A stretch of DNA of 64,000 nucleotides from Margaritifera margaritifera (Eukaryota; Mollusca; Bivalvia; Unionida; Margaritiferidae): positions 656,001 to 720,000 of the forward strand of contig JAQPZY010001495.1 of assembly GCA_029931535.1 (NCBI GenBank), given 5' to 3'. The notes beneath the pieces were generated by a model. It saw only the letters and a program-made list of their open reading frames with translations. It searched no databases and was not told where the DNA came from. Shown here piece after piece: positions 20,150 through 32,815 of the stretch. The translations under genes were made by a program, and so were the position numbers. Numbering within the stretch: the first letter of the stretch is position 1; each line of letters begins with the position of its first letter.

Positions 20150-22510
20150 GATTGTTGTTGGATCAAAAAGAATGTAATATGAATGAATAAATAATTTTTA
20201 AAATGAAACACGCATAAAGAGCGCAGTTTGTAACATTCATTAGTCAGAGATGCTTCATTGTTTTACAAAACATGTTATTGTGATCTTTTGTTTCTACACA
20301 TACGTTCACACATACACGCATCACAAAAATGGGGTTTTCTGTATAAAGGGGAGATATCATATGATGCACGATTTTCGCGCATTTGGTTCATTTATTGGCG
20401 CTTTGTTTTTTAGCGGAATTTAACACCCAGTTATATACACAAACCCACTGGATTTCTATTTTAAAATGCAAGGTATACACATGAAATTATTATTATAAAT
20501 TGACACTATATACCAACAGAAATGGAAGTACTTATACCTGGATCCCACAGTCTATGTTTGGATATATGATTGTATGAAAGAAATTTATATATAATGACAC
20601 TAATGTGGTCAAAAATGATAGAGATTTATACTTAGTTCCAAGCAGTAATCGAACCAGTGCAGTGAGTAACGGCAGCTATCGCGAATAACGGCAATTATCG
20701 ATTAGCTCTTATGAACCAGCGCCTTATCCCATACGGCCATCAGCTCATTCCCCAGGAAAGTTGGAACAAGGGTTAAGCACTTTTGGACCTGAGTTTTTCG
20801 TTTTAGTTAAATTCCCCGTGTTCATTGTGAGTCCATCTTTGAATTGACACACTGAGCAGCATTTCAAAAGAATGCGCAGAGCAGAGTTTCAGGCTTAAAT
20901 GGTTGCTGAGTTTTGTGTTGGCCTTTTCTCTGAAATTGCCTGTTGCACAGCAAATAGACCAAGTACAGTCATTTTTTAAAAAAAGAGAAGATACTTTCTC
21001 TTCAATAATCTTTTTTTTTTACAACAATGTCAATGTATCATCCTGCAAATGTAAATATAATTTTGTACATGCCATATCAATCAAAATTTGATGTAGAGCA
21101 CTCTGAATAACCTCAAACTAAACAATTTTGCATGTAATGGGTTAGTGTCTAAATTTTAGCATGAATTCACACACATTTGCAAGTACTTCATTATATTACA
21201 CACTGTTAGACTTTCTTTTATCACAAGCAATTTTATTTGTCTTTCAGGCGATGAAGGATTTTTCAAGATCCATTCTTGCGTTATTTTTCTATTAATTTTT
21301 TTACGAAAAGCAGTCGTTTGTAATATACATAAAAGTTTGTGGTCCATAATTTTCTACTTGTATTATCAAAATCAGAAAGTTTAGAAAAAATGTTTATTTA
21401 CTCTCAATGGCAACTAGCATGTAGTGCAACAATACGTTTTGTTTTTTACGTATGGTTAAGGATTTTTGTAAAACAAAATGCCTACAATTTCTCAATAATA
21501 ATTTTTATTATAAACATGTAACGTCCGTCCCCATGGTATATTTTGTTCAACAATGTGAAGAAAGATATATTAACCCAATAAGGGGAAAAAAATTAAAACA
21601 TTCAACTGTTATTGAAATGTTACAATTTTATGTAACATCCATCCCCCTACATATCTTGTAAGCTCCAAAGTGTACAAGGTGCCTTCGAGTTCTCAGAATG
21701 TTAAAACAACGTCCTTCCATAAGCACTGTGCTGAAGGTAAAACACCAAATTGCAATAAATGAATGACAAATGCCCAACTAACCCCAATAAAGGTATGAAA
21801 ATGACCCATATAATCAATGCTTAAAAATCAGGTTGCCAATATTAGGATTTAGGTGGGTAGAAAACTCATACCTAATCAAGGTGATCAGTGACATGATGTC
21901 CCCGAAATTAAAGTTGAACAGGCTTCTTGTATAAAAAGTATACACAAGAACATTTACAATCATACCCAGCTGTGCAACAATGGGTGCACAATCGAAACGG
22001 GAAAAAGAAGGAGGTAAAAAAAAAAGAGACGTCAAAGAAAAAAATGTAGCAAAATCAGGTGATTAAATCAAAGATTTCATTACTTTCCTAAAATTACACA
22101 ACTATTTCCATTCGATTTTATTTTTCTAATAATACTAAAATTTGTCAGGAATTTTCTCATAATTAATTACTTTAAATTTCTTTTTCATAAAAAGATCGAA
22201 ATATAATTAATTTATTAGAACGTTTTCTCTTAACATTTAGTTTTGGTGGTCAAACTGAGATCCAAGTCAGTAAATCATAAGAACAAGAAGTGAAAAGGCA
22301 CACAGTGTTTTAAAACAGTGTTCTTGTCGGATTTTTTTTTATGGAGTTATGTTGATTGTCTATACTTTTAATTGAAATAACTATCGTTTTCTTTAGACTA
22401 CCAAGTACACTTGAACAAATTTCTTAAAAAGGCACTTGACCTTATTAGGACTAAATATGAAATAAAAACTGATCATAAAAATTATACCATATTTCAAACA
22501 TCTTTCTTCA
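20150..22510. other. AT-rich non-coding stretch
   Basis: No gene seen. Open frames are under 75 codons and lack family features. A TGTAACGTCCGTCCCC-like motif recurs as TGTAACATCCATCCCC about 110 bases later (21517-21650). Confidence 0.45.
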
Positions 22511-22517
22511 TTTCAGG

Positions 22518-23470
22518 AAAAGTACACTGAAGCAAAAGAGAAAGATGCTGCTAGAAAAAGGAATGAAAGAATTCAGTTCAAAGAAAATGTTGAAAAGCAC
22601 CTTAGAAAATATAAGCCTGTGTTATATAAAATAAGAGAAAACAGCCTCTCGTGTTCGTAAATACAGACAAAAACAAAAAGTAAACGATGAAAGCAGCGCC
22701 CTAAAAAACACCAAATTATCGGGAGCAGAGACAAGTCAGAGAGAGGAACCGAGAGAAGATAAAGGAACGGCGCAGCCAGGAGCAAAAAGAGAAAATGGCC
22801 AACAAGCCAAGAGTGGAAAACTTTTGTCAGCAAAGTCACTAAAACCATCCCCCTTATTTTACTTTGAAAATGGATACAAACACAAAAGTATATAAAAGAA
22901 TAAATTAAAATTTACCAGAAACCCCAGCTAAAAAAGTACGCATAATTGAGAAACTGGTGAAAAATGCAACACCTATGTTACTTCAAGCTCTGAATCAGAG
23001 TCCGTCATTACAGGCGGTATTCGTTACAACAGGAACCCGAACAAGATTCAACACGCAGTACTCCGTAATGGAATCACTTAAATACACTTTACAGAGTGCA
23101 ACAGTTAGAAAGAAATGCAACAATGACACCAGTATTATTGCCTCAAAGCTACTGATAAAATCACGCAAAATATCAGCAATGTTAGGAGTGTCAAGAAAAT
23201 CACTAGCAAGGTTTGCCAAGTATCAAACTGAGATAAGAAAAGGTAGAGAAGATAAGATCAAGAATTTCTACTTTGAAGATGCTAGCAGGGAAATGACCAA
23301 TAAACGCGATGTGTTACTCATAAAAGATGGCGACGGACCAAAGGTACTCATCCAAAAACATATCATGAAAATGACACAACATGTGGCATTTGAAAAGTTC
23401 AAAGCCGAAAATCCAGATGTGACAATTGGACAATGAAAATTTGACTCTTTAAAAACAAAACAAGTGCGTC
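22518..23470 (+). pseudogene. Transposable-element-type ORF of unknown class, decayed
   Basis: It starts after a good acceptor-like TTCTTCATTTCAG with YTEAKEKDAARKRNERIQF. A frameshift follows, then the basic KTASRVRKYRQKQK, a second shift, and the longest clean frame (22957-23436), containing ATPMLLQALNQSPS and EDKIKNFYFEDASREM and ending at NPDVTIGQ plus a stop. One more recognisable piece, KFDSLKTKQVRQTN, follows in the same frame beyond the TGA. The lysine/arginine-rich N-terminus and SRVRKYRQK block match a protein type I have seen in many copies in invertebrate genomes, whose mobile class I cannot state. At least two frameshifts and one stop make it a remnant. Confidence 0.55.
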
Positions 23471-24416
23471 AAACAAATCTATCGCTTTTATGTATGTCAA
23501 TTCTTTTTCTAAGATCAGTTGTTTTGCCAACATAGTGGATGGCACAAGTCTTGCACGTCAGAACGTAAACCAGGTTTTTACTCACATTTAATTTTGCGTC
23601 ATATATCGAAATGCGTCAACCGGAAGCAACACAGGGACTTTAAAAAATTCAAAGTATTCAAAGTTAATTTACCCTATAGTCCATCGGGGATGATAATCCC
23701 AGATTTAAGTTTGAATCGACCAGCCGTCTGCTTAATTGTATTGTCTATGAAAAAATGCAAGATATGCCGAATAATAGCTCCTTTACAATAATTTATTCCA
23801 ATAAATTTTAACGACACGAAGCTAATCCATTTCTTTATTCGTTCATTTACTTCAGCATAGTCCTTAATGTACTTCAGCATAGTTCTTCGTCCAGTATGAG
23901 TGGTGAAGGCAGGTAATAGAGGCCATACTCATTCACCATATATAGTTATCAGAGTTCTTCTATATTTAGTTATCATCCAACCATTTCCTCCTGAGTCTAT
24001 GCTTTATACTAAACCACCAGCCATGTGACAGCAATGGCAGAAAACGATTCAGTGAAATATATTGAAAGTCGACTCTATTACGTGGTAAATGTCACATTTT
24101 GCATAGAGACCGTTATTTAGAATTTTTTGTTATTGATAAACACGTTCGTTTTAACGTCTACACCTATTTCAAAATATTGCAGTTTGCTGCGCGAAAATAA
24201 AGGCAAATAATACGACTTCGTACCACCGTCAGTATAAGCAGCAGTGTGAAGTCTTGTTTATAGGACTAGACTGACGAAATGAAATAAATTATTGATTGAT
24301 AGTCATTACAAGTGCAGGGCATGTTCAATTCCACTTGTTCGACGTCCGAGACAAACTCAGATTCTGCTCCGGCAAGCAAAAGTTTGCAAGGTACTTGCTC
24401 GCGGGCAAGTCTACAA
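23471..24416. other. Non-coding stretch
   Basis: Nothing recognised beyond a short duplication of AGTCCTTAATGTACTTCAGCAT-type sequence near 23850-23900. Confidence 0.4.
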
Positions 24417-24417
24417 A

Positions 24418-24471
<54 letters not shown>

Positions 24472-24483
24472 GAGGAGGAGAGA
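24417..24483. repeat. (TG)n(AG)n(GGA)n compound microsatellite
   Basis: Seven TG, about 20 AG and five GGA units in succession. Confidence 0.96.
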
Positions 24484-27400
24484 GGGTCGTGTTCAATCCG
24501 TAATGCTTTATTTTCTGCAAGTTGTATACTCTGCGATCTCGCCACAGTACAGTTATCAGCGTTTCATTTAGCGTTTATATGTACAACATTTTTTATTACA
24601 CAAATGCCCGCAGTTTCTTTCATCTATCAATCCTTATTTCACACGATACACTGTCAAACTCTCTCATTTCCATTTTATAGCCAATGTCAAGGTTAGTCTC
24701 ACATTTTCTCGCGCAGACATGATAATTTTAATATTTACTATTTTAGGTAAGTTTTGACAAATAGGAAATAAATATTTATATTTTAACTTGTCAGTTACAT
24801 TTTAATCGTAATATTTATAAGTATACGGGATTCGACGATTATTAAGTCCTAAACAAGTGACCTGCAGTTTGTGAGTTGGTTCCGAAATGTGCCGAGCTTG
24901 CCGATTCTCAAAAGTCAAGCTTGTCAAAGATGCATGTCGCCAATTTCAAGGTGACTAGGTGATAATTGTTAATAAGATTACTCGCAAGATTTCTTTGACA
25001 GATGTGTTTGGAAATACAATTACTCATCTCTAATGATTAATCGCCTGGACTTCTTTAAAAGGGTGATCGATGTACTGAAATTTTGGCTTCTTAGTATTAG
25101 AGCATGCATTGTTTATCTACTTTAAATTCATATACAGTACCATGTGGTAGATTCATCGACGCTGAATGGCTTCAATTGTATATTTTGCGTAACTTTTCTA
25201 CGTCTGTACTAATTGAAGCCAATTGTCTTATACTTACTTGCTGTCGGCTGCAATATTGTTGACATGGCACAATCATTTTCCCTCAATGTCTTCTTCAGCT
25301 CGTCGTCACCCTGTAATCGACGATGGTTCGCCATCAGTAAAAGAACTCAGAATATTGGGACGGGTAAATATCCAACTGAGGTGCGATTTTTACACTACTG
25401 TGCCATTTAATTTCATATGTACTACACTATTCTATGTGTACTGGTCACAGTGTCGTCTGATTTCATATGTACTACACTATTCATGCACTTCACCATTTTA
25501 CCACATTTTTAATCTCTTGGTATTTCTGTATTTGAAGTGGTAATCTAAAATAGAAATTAAATAAAGCCCGCTCATTCTTGCATAGAAAAATGGATTTACG
25601 GGGTAAAGGTCATAGAAGATCGTTCAATGTTGACCGAGATTTTTCAAATGACACTAAATTTTCACCTATGCAATAGGCAGTAAATTTACCACCTACCCGT
25701 AACTGAAATCATCGAAAGATGAATGGTATTTTATAATTTATCCGGCGCAATATAAGATTATTGTACTGTTCCTTTGTATTGAAAGTTCGAGCGATCTCGG
25801 CTATCAACTTGAGTAATCAGCCATGAAGATGACGCACCGTGCGTTCTAGATTGCTTATATCTTTTCAATATAACTGTCGACTGCTAGCATTCAATGTGTT
25901 CATACTCGACTGTTTATGGTACAGAATGCACGACAAGCTCAAACACACACATGGAACAGGAACAGGTCTGAGTCATAATTAGTAAAAATTCTTTGTATGA
26001 AATCATGCACGAGTCCAAAAAGTAAAAAAAAAAAATTTGTATCACAGCTTCTCCTTAAGAACGAAGTCCTGAATTAGTGTGTATGTTTAAACGACACAGG
26101 AGAGAGAAGTGTTGTCAGGTAGTGAGCTGATAGTTTTCACTGATATCAGCCATTATCTTCATTCATGTGACAGCAATAGCGTGGTTAAAGCTAATTTACG
26201 CACTGTAGTAGGCAAAGTAAACGACAGCTTCCTGAAAGAGCCAATATCGAGCTATGGCGCAGTATGTCCCCGAGATCTGTCACGCTACTTGGCATCCTTT
26301 CCACATAACGCCTTTAAGTCCATATGTTTTACATCCAGGCTGCCAGGATTTCATGTCGTCTGCCACATTTCCAGAAAAAAGAGTACAAACATGGCTAGCT
26401 ACTCAACCATGACTAAGGAGCTGCATTATGATGCAGTTTAGTGATAGGACTGACACATAGAAAAACTGGATTCCGAGTTTAGCTCAAATAGATGAACGGT
26501 AAATAATTTAAACCTTGGTGGATTTTTCACATGTAGAATGGACTATCAGTTAAGAGTCCTAAAAGACGATTAAGTGTTTTCCTTGTTTTCTGCATTACGA
26601 CACGTCGACGCAAGGCAAATCTCAAGACTCTGTATAGACAACATTTCACCTGGACTCCTAAACACGAGTAGAAAACACCAGCAAATTATAATGTGTGCCA
26701 TTAACAAGTGTCGGTTTACCACTGTGTGTCCCAAGGGGTTACGCCCGAAATGTATTGCTCGGTGCAGTAAATACAAGCTATAAATAATTTAAAAAAGGTA
26801 AGATGATAACGGCAGATGAACCGCTTGTTTGTAGACTTTACTGCTAATCTGACAAAATCGACAGAAGAAAAGATAATATCCCCTTCATATATATTTTAAA
26901 TAGCGAAATAGCATAATTATTACATTATTACTTTGTGCAAAGAAAGAAAGATATGATTTGCGATTTTTTTGACGGATGTATGTCACACAGCAATCAAATC
27001 ACGTTCATGAAGAAACCTTTCAATGTTGACATAATTGGATTTTTTTTTAGTTTTCTATTGATCAGTGTAAAGTTTTACTACGGAGGCATCTATTTGTGAG
27101 TGCTCAGGGCAACATCATGATCACAGCGGTGTTTCATATTTGCCAACATTCTGGAGACATAAAGAGGAATGTAGACTGAGATGCCGGAAATCTGTGCGCG
27201 AAGCGCACAAAACGCGCCGAAGGCGAACTAGAAAGGTTTTTGGAGTGAAGTCCTCTCCTATATTGGTGTTGGGGACTGGGGGACTCACCGCAGAACATTT
27301 TTGTATAACATGATGGTATGTAATCAGCGGTCTGATAAAATCGCGGGGTTTGAAAGGCATTACAAATTACCTTACTCTCTGAACTGTGAGTCATTTTTGT

Positions 27401-28552
27401 GCTGGAATCCATATAAAATCTTCCTATGCCCAATCAGTTCGCAGAATATACTTATTTCAATTATGGATACGATCTCTTATGGCGGTTAATTTATTGGAAA
27501 ATATTCACATTGAAGGTCTGAGCAATTTGTTTCCAAACTGAAAGTATGGTTTTCAAAAAAAAATATTTTTAAAAAACGCCCGTATAAGCTCATCTTGCGC
27601 GTATTTTTTTAGGAACGATTACTTTAGGCTTAAATGTAGTCCTCGAACTGATGCTTCAAATATCATCGTGCATACAGTACTCTTTAAAGTGGAATCAAGG
27701 ATCTACTGGATATACTTGCAAGCAGAGAAAATTGACTGATAATTTGTACAGAATCCATAACGGTAAATATGACAAGATTTGAGTGAATAATTTGTATGTA
27801 GCAGCTATATGAACCGGAAAAAAAAATGTGCACATTGGAGCCTAATACTGACCCAGTGTTTCCCAAGGAATATGCATACGTACATACAAACAGATAGATA
27901 GACTGACATACAAACATGTCTGTGCTCTTCGCATCTATGACTTTTAGTGTTCAATATACAAAATGTAGGTAATCGAATTTGGTCCGTACTAAGAAAAATA
28001 GTTTTGTGTAACTTCCTCACATGAACCATAATATCAATTTATCCAAATTTATTAAAATGTTTTAAGGAATGGAAACTATTAGTTTTATACAAATAAAATC
28101 TCCGTAATCAGTACTGCGTGTAGCTTTCGCTTTATGGCATCACAAAGAACAGGTACTCCAAACAAAGTAGCGACTACAATCACATATGAGAGGTTGAATC
28201 TTATCTAACATGAAGAATCAAGATTTCATCCGAACAGAAATATATATTTATTGATTTCAATTCCTCGTGAAAAAAAAATTTACCGAGAACTGTACATAGC
28301 ACTTATTTCAATGTTGTAAAAATTTTGATAGTTTGAGTGACTAGTCGCTTGGTTTACTTAAACTGTTAGCATATCCAACCGCATTTTAGAAAGTTTTAAA
28401 TTGTTGTATTTTCAATTGAACATAAGTTGTCCGAATTTTGTATTTTCCCCCACATCACCACCTGACCTCGTGTACCTCACCACCTGACCTGGTGCACAGG
28501 CGATTACCTAAAATTGCTTTTGTATTCGGACCTTTACATATATTTACTTACT
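24484..28552. other. Non-coding stretch, no gene seen
   Basis: Open frames up to 110 codons (for example plus 26109-26441) lack recognisable domains. A local direct repeat TTTCATATGTACTACACTAT occurs twice at about 25410-25480. Confidence 0.45.
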
Positions 28553-28584
28553 TAAACACACACACACACAGACACACACACACA
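28553..28584. repeat. (CA)n microsatellite
   Basis: CA run interrupted by one GA. Confidence 0.93.
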
Positions 28585-28619
28585 GCATAGTGTTGTTAAA
28601 TTTTCTGTTTTCTTGAAAT

Positions 28620-29660
28620 GTTATCTTTTTTCCATTGCAAAATATAACCCCCCACAAAAAAACACAGAAGTGTGAAACAGCTTTAAGATTTAAAAATAAA
28701 AAATATATTATATATCAAAAGTTGACAATAGGGTCAAATTTTTCTCAAAATCATCAGTTCTATTATTCAGTTTGGCTACATATTATTCCAGCCTTTTATA
28801 TGATAAAACAAACTTCTTTGGGTTTTTTATGCACAACGTAATATGCAAATAACATATTTTGCAAACCAAACATACTTAAGAAATTAATAAGATTATCAAA
28901 TTTGTTTTTGTTTCCTATGCAAACATCTTGTCGTAAAATTGTAAAATTCGGGTCATAAGTTCGGATCCATTCCACAAATAACTTTTTCAAAAATCTTCAG
29001 TAACTGGGAGTCTTATAATAAATGCTAAATATTTTCTATTTCCTCTGTACAAAAGGTGCGATTATCATTATAACTTCAACGATTTTGTTTTTAAAAAGTG
29101 GTTTGTGACAGTGTTTATATGTCGTGTGGTAGTTTAGGCCCTTTCGTCTGTACCAATCCTCCACGTTTAACGAAAAGTCAACCCCAGTAATCTAAAATTG
29201 GACGTTGACAAGTTGATATCAATTTCTGGACATATTTTCGCATTAGACAGTTTTTGTTTATTTCCTATCCAAAAAGCTATTAATTTACCAATATTACCTG
29301 ATACCAGGGCAAAGTCATTAAAAAGCTGCATGGTTGACTTAAAGGACAATAGAGAACTATGTAATAACAATGGAGATGAATGCCCATTATTAATAACACA
29401 ACTTTTTTTACTTATTGCAAAGTACTCTGAACCAAGTTCAAATGGATTCTCCAAAGTTAAAGGATTTCATAGTATTTTTCAAAAAGTCCCATTCGAAAGA
29501 GTCAAAAGCTTTTTAAAAGTCTATCAATAAGAATCTATCTGCCCTGGCAATCATATCTGTCTCTGTGAATAGAAAATTTAAGATTATTTCTAACCAGGAT
29601 AGCAACATCAGCACTATTGCTAGATTTATGGCAAAAAATACACTTACAGCTCCATTCAGC
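28620..29660 (-). pseudogene. LINE endonuclease-reverse transcriptase remnant with internal deletion
   Basis: Read on the minus strand from high to low coordinates. An endonuclease-like piece, NSADVAILVRNNLKFSI (about 29570-29620), runs within 20 codons into an RT catalytic-block piece, LLIDF, stop, KAFDSFEWDF (about 29470-29520). The thumb-like segment LALVSGNIGKLIAFWIGN-type sequence and RLLGLTF follow at 29167-29330, and a C-terminal piece, LINFLSMFGLQNM, lies near 28860. Endonuclease and RT are normally separated by hundreds of residues, so most of the region between them has been deleted. Several stops make it non-functional. The style is L1/Tx1-like, with clade assignment tentative. The frame at 29661-29987 may be upstream sequence of the same copy. 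Confidence 0.65.
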
Positions 29661-29989
29661 CTACCAATACTTCTCAGCCTCAGCTGTACTTTGAATCTCT
29701 TGTAAAATATACTGGATGCAATCTTTTGTTTGACCCAATGGAGAGAAAAAAATCTCTTCTTTTGAAATTTGAACTGTGTAGATCCCTAATATACACTGCA
29801 AAAATGTAATCTGAGTATCCGTTGTCAAATTCTGTTTTTGACTAAAACTTTCACAGAGCTTATACAAATATGCATTGCAAAACCGGTAACATGAAATGCA
29901 CTCACGTGCACTCTCACACACAAACACATGAAATGCATGTAGCAAAATAGAAAAGTATGGCACAATGGCATGCACCACTTGCCACATAT

Positions 29990-30683
29990 ATAATGTTGCC
30001 CAGTATAGAGAGATATATGAGCCTGTTCTACATTGGAGTGTTGGTATAGTTATGAATTTTAATATCCACTTACTTTGTTAAGTTCAAACGCCGAAGATAA
30101 TAAGGAATTTTTACCTTCATGAAGATTTTTAAAGTGCGCTGTAAGGAGAGACCTTTAGCGAAAAGTAGTGTGAGTTCTCTGAATAGGTTGCTTGAAACTA
30201 TAGTACAAGTCACACAGTGCATGTAGTCGTTCAGAACCGACTATTTCAGTAATGGGTGTACTTTTGTAGACTTTGATTACATATATATTTAAATGGCGAT
30301 TATTCACTTTATTTCGATCCTCATACATCCATATTCCTTGAAAGGTAAATTATATATACGACCCAAGAAATACACACGGCAAAATCAACGTTAAAGTAAG
30401 TGGATATTTTTGGACGAGGTCGACCTAAAGGTGTGATCAGTACAAATTGGAATGATACGGAAATTTAAGGAATTATTCAGAGTTTATCGAAGACAGCGAA
30501 CTGCGTCACATCTGTTGTCTGAAGAAAAAAAAAAAAGATTCGCCTACGCAAATATGGCGCCATGTTAATAAAGAAACTTCCGTTTTGTTTGAAATGCGCA
30601 GAAGATGACAGTGTTAGCGACCCCCTGGTGACAATCAGGTTAGAACTTATAATATTGATTAATGAAAATGACTAAGTTTTTTG

Positions 30684-30688
<5 letters not shown>
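29990..30688. other. Non-coding stretch
   Basis: No gene or element recognised. Confidence 0.4.

Positions 30689-30757
<69 letters not shown>
30689..30757. repeat. (TA)n microsatellite
   Basis: About 34 TA units. Confidence 0.97.
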
Positions 30758-30759
<2 letters not shown>

Positions 30760-31135
30760 TTGATGCTTTCATTTATAAAATTGGTAATGGGGGGTACAAC
30801 TAAAGGGGAGGGTAAGCGAATACTATATTTGCCTTTGACGAAATTCCTCAATATGGCAATTGCCTTGTTAAGTATTACGTTGTTTGTTTCTCTCTCGTAA
30901 TGGCTGAGACGCAACCTTTATGTGGCATGGATTGCCAATCCAACGTCAGTATTTTGTGTCGCCTATGATATTCGCTACGAAATTTTGAAATGGGGAGATT
31001 ATCGAATGAATGTAAAAGAAATAACGTATCAATTCTCAAGCGCTTCTTTTTCTTTGGTTGTTTATTTTTCGTGGGGGTGGGGTGGGTGGGGGTGGTATTA
31101 TTATTTTTTGTTTGTTTGGTTGGTTGTTTTTTTTA

Positions 31136-31180
31136 AATTTGTTTGTTTGTTTGTTTGTTTGTTTCTTGTTTGTTGTTGTT
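31136..31180. repeat. (TTTG)n simple repeat
   Basis: TTTG units with one interruption, following a G/T-rich stretch with GGGTGGGGTGGG at 31072-31090. Confidence 0.9.
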
Positions 31181-31694
31181 TTAACAGGCGGGAGCATATC
31201 AATCATGAGATGTAGTGCTCCGTGACCGCAAAAATTGCATTCTAACTTTATAATAAGGTAGTCCTACACCTGACACTGCTAGTGATGTTTGCTAAATTAT
31301 ACTTTCTTCAAATACAGCTCTCCGTCCCATAATCGTTAGGATCAGCAGCATCAGTGTACTTCTCGGAATCTAACATCGATTTATGTAGTTCCTAATAGGA
31401 ATTATATTAACTGTATTAACTCTTTCTTGCACAGAGCTGTTGCTGAAGATCTTATAAGTTATACAGGCTAGCTTCAGCACTCTATGCACACCAAACCTCT
31501 GGATAAATATTTATCAGCTGAGAAGCAGAGACAGGAATTGAAAAACAGACACGCAGACACACACAAGCTAAATAACAGATAAATGCCCTCTCATCCATTT
31601 ATGCTTCAATCATAACACACGAACACATCCATGCATACATCAAACCTTACTTTTACTAAAAGGTGATATAAGTATTCCTAAATAAATGTTTAAG

Positions 31695-31698
<4 letters not shown>

Positions 31699-31726
<28 letters not shown>
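31699..31726. repeat. (CT)n microsatellite
   Basis: Fourteen CT units. Confidence 0.95.
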
Positions 31727-31729
<3 letters not shown>

Positions 31730-31904
31730 CTTTTGTGCTCCATTTTGTCAATTAACATGGCTAACGTGCTGTCCTATAAAGTGTCATTATGAGCAACCTT
31801 TGTTCAATACAAACAGGGGGAGTAGATGAACTTTTAAGATCGCAATTTTAATCTCTGTTGGGATTCACTAAAACTACTGCTACTACTATTACTACTAATA
31901 CATA

Positions 31905-32345
31905 GTGATGGAAGCCATCACAAATACCCACAAATATCTAGCTATTTTCGTCGCGGCCCCCCCCCCTTTTTTTTTTTACTTACAACCCCCTTCTACTACA
32001 CCCATATCCCGGGGTTTGCATTCTCAGCATGTATTTATTCTTTTGAAACATCATACCAAATATGATTATCGTCCATCAATATCTTTAGGTGGAGTTCAGA
32101 TTACTAGGAAGAGTCCATATTACCTATGAAAATGTGACTTTTGACCCCAATTCCCCCTCCTCGCCAGAGGCTGCAGCCAGATCCAATACATTTACTGTCA
32201 TATACTCATTCTCATGAAACATCATACCAAATATGATCACCTTCCCTCCAGCGATGAAGATGAAGTCGAGGTTACAACCATAATGCGCCAAGGGCGTACG
32301 GACGCATGGACACACGGACAGACTGACAAACTTACCTACGTGTGT
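31905..32345. repeat. Dispersed repeat with two related halves
   Basis: Two segments contain AAACATCATACCAAATATGAT (first 20 bases shared) at about 32046 and 32216. The second half ends in GGACGCATGGACACACGGACAG. The GGACG-rich end is typical of abundant non-coding dispersed repeats in marine invertebrates (from memory). Class unknown. Confidence 0.6.
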
Positions 32346-32428
32346 ACGGTCATGACAAATGAAAACAAATACACAAAAGTGCGGATATAATAATAAAATT
32401 AAGAAATTATATATATATATATAGAACA

Positions 32429-32503
32429 GGGCACAAGCATTATCCGATTTAACAGTACGAGTCGACGTAGTCCACGAGTCGAGTTAAATTGGATAATGTG
32501 CTT
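32429..32503. repeat. Imperfect hairpin / foldback
   Basis: Arms 32429-32451 (GCACAAGCATTATCCGATTT...) and 32481-32503 are complementary with a few mismatches. The loop contains GAGTCGAC and GAGTCGAG. It is preceded by a short AT run. It may be the end of a small MITE. Confidence 0.6.
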
Positions 32504-32564
32504 GCACTATGGTCCGGTGAAATTTTCAAGCTCTGCTCATTCGCTTCTGTTTCTGTCAACAAAG

Positions 32565-32815
32565 GGGGACCTGCGGGGCCAAGTGGTCTAAGGCGCTGGC
32601 CTTTACAGATCACTCACACATCTCACCTCTGTCCGCTTGAGTTCGAGTCTCGGCTCGACCAACGTGGGTATGTGAGAAAGTTTGCGAGTAGCTTCCCATG
32701 GGTCGGTGGTTCTTCCCAGGTTCTTCCTCCACCAAATATACTGGCAGTCATGTATAGCCTATCATGTGCTGAAAAATGGCGTTAAACACCATAAAACAAA
32801 AAAACAAAAAAATCA
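32565..32815 (+). mobile_element. tRNA-derived SINE with GCGTTAAACACC tail
   Basis: The head resembles a tRNA-Leu/Ser-like gene: GGCCAAGTGGTCTAAGGCGC (A box) and GAGTTCGAGTCTC (B box). A body follows, and then the end GGCGTTAAACACCATAAAAC with an A-rich AAACAAAAAAAC tail. The GCGTTAAACACC ending is, from memory, common in bivalve SINEs. The tRNA part lacks a complete cloverleaf, so it is not a functional tRNA gene. Confidence 0.82.
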
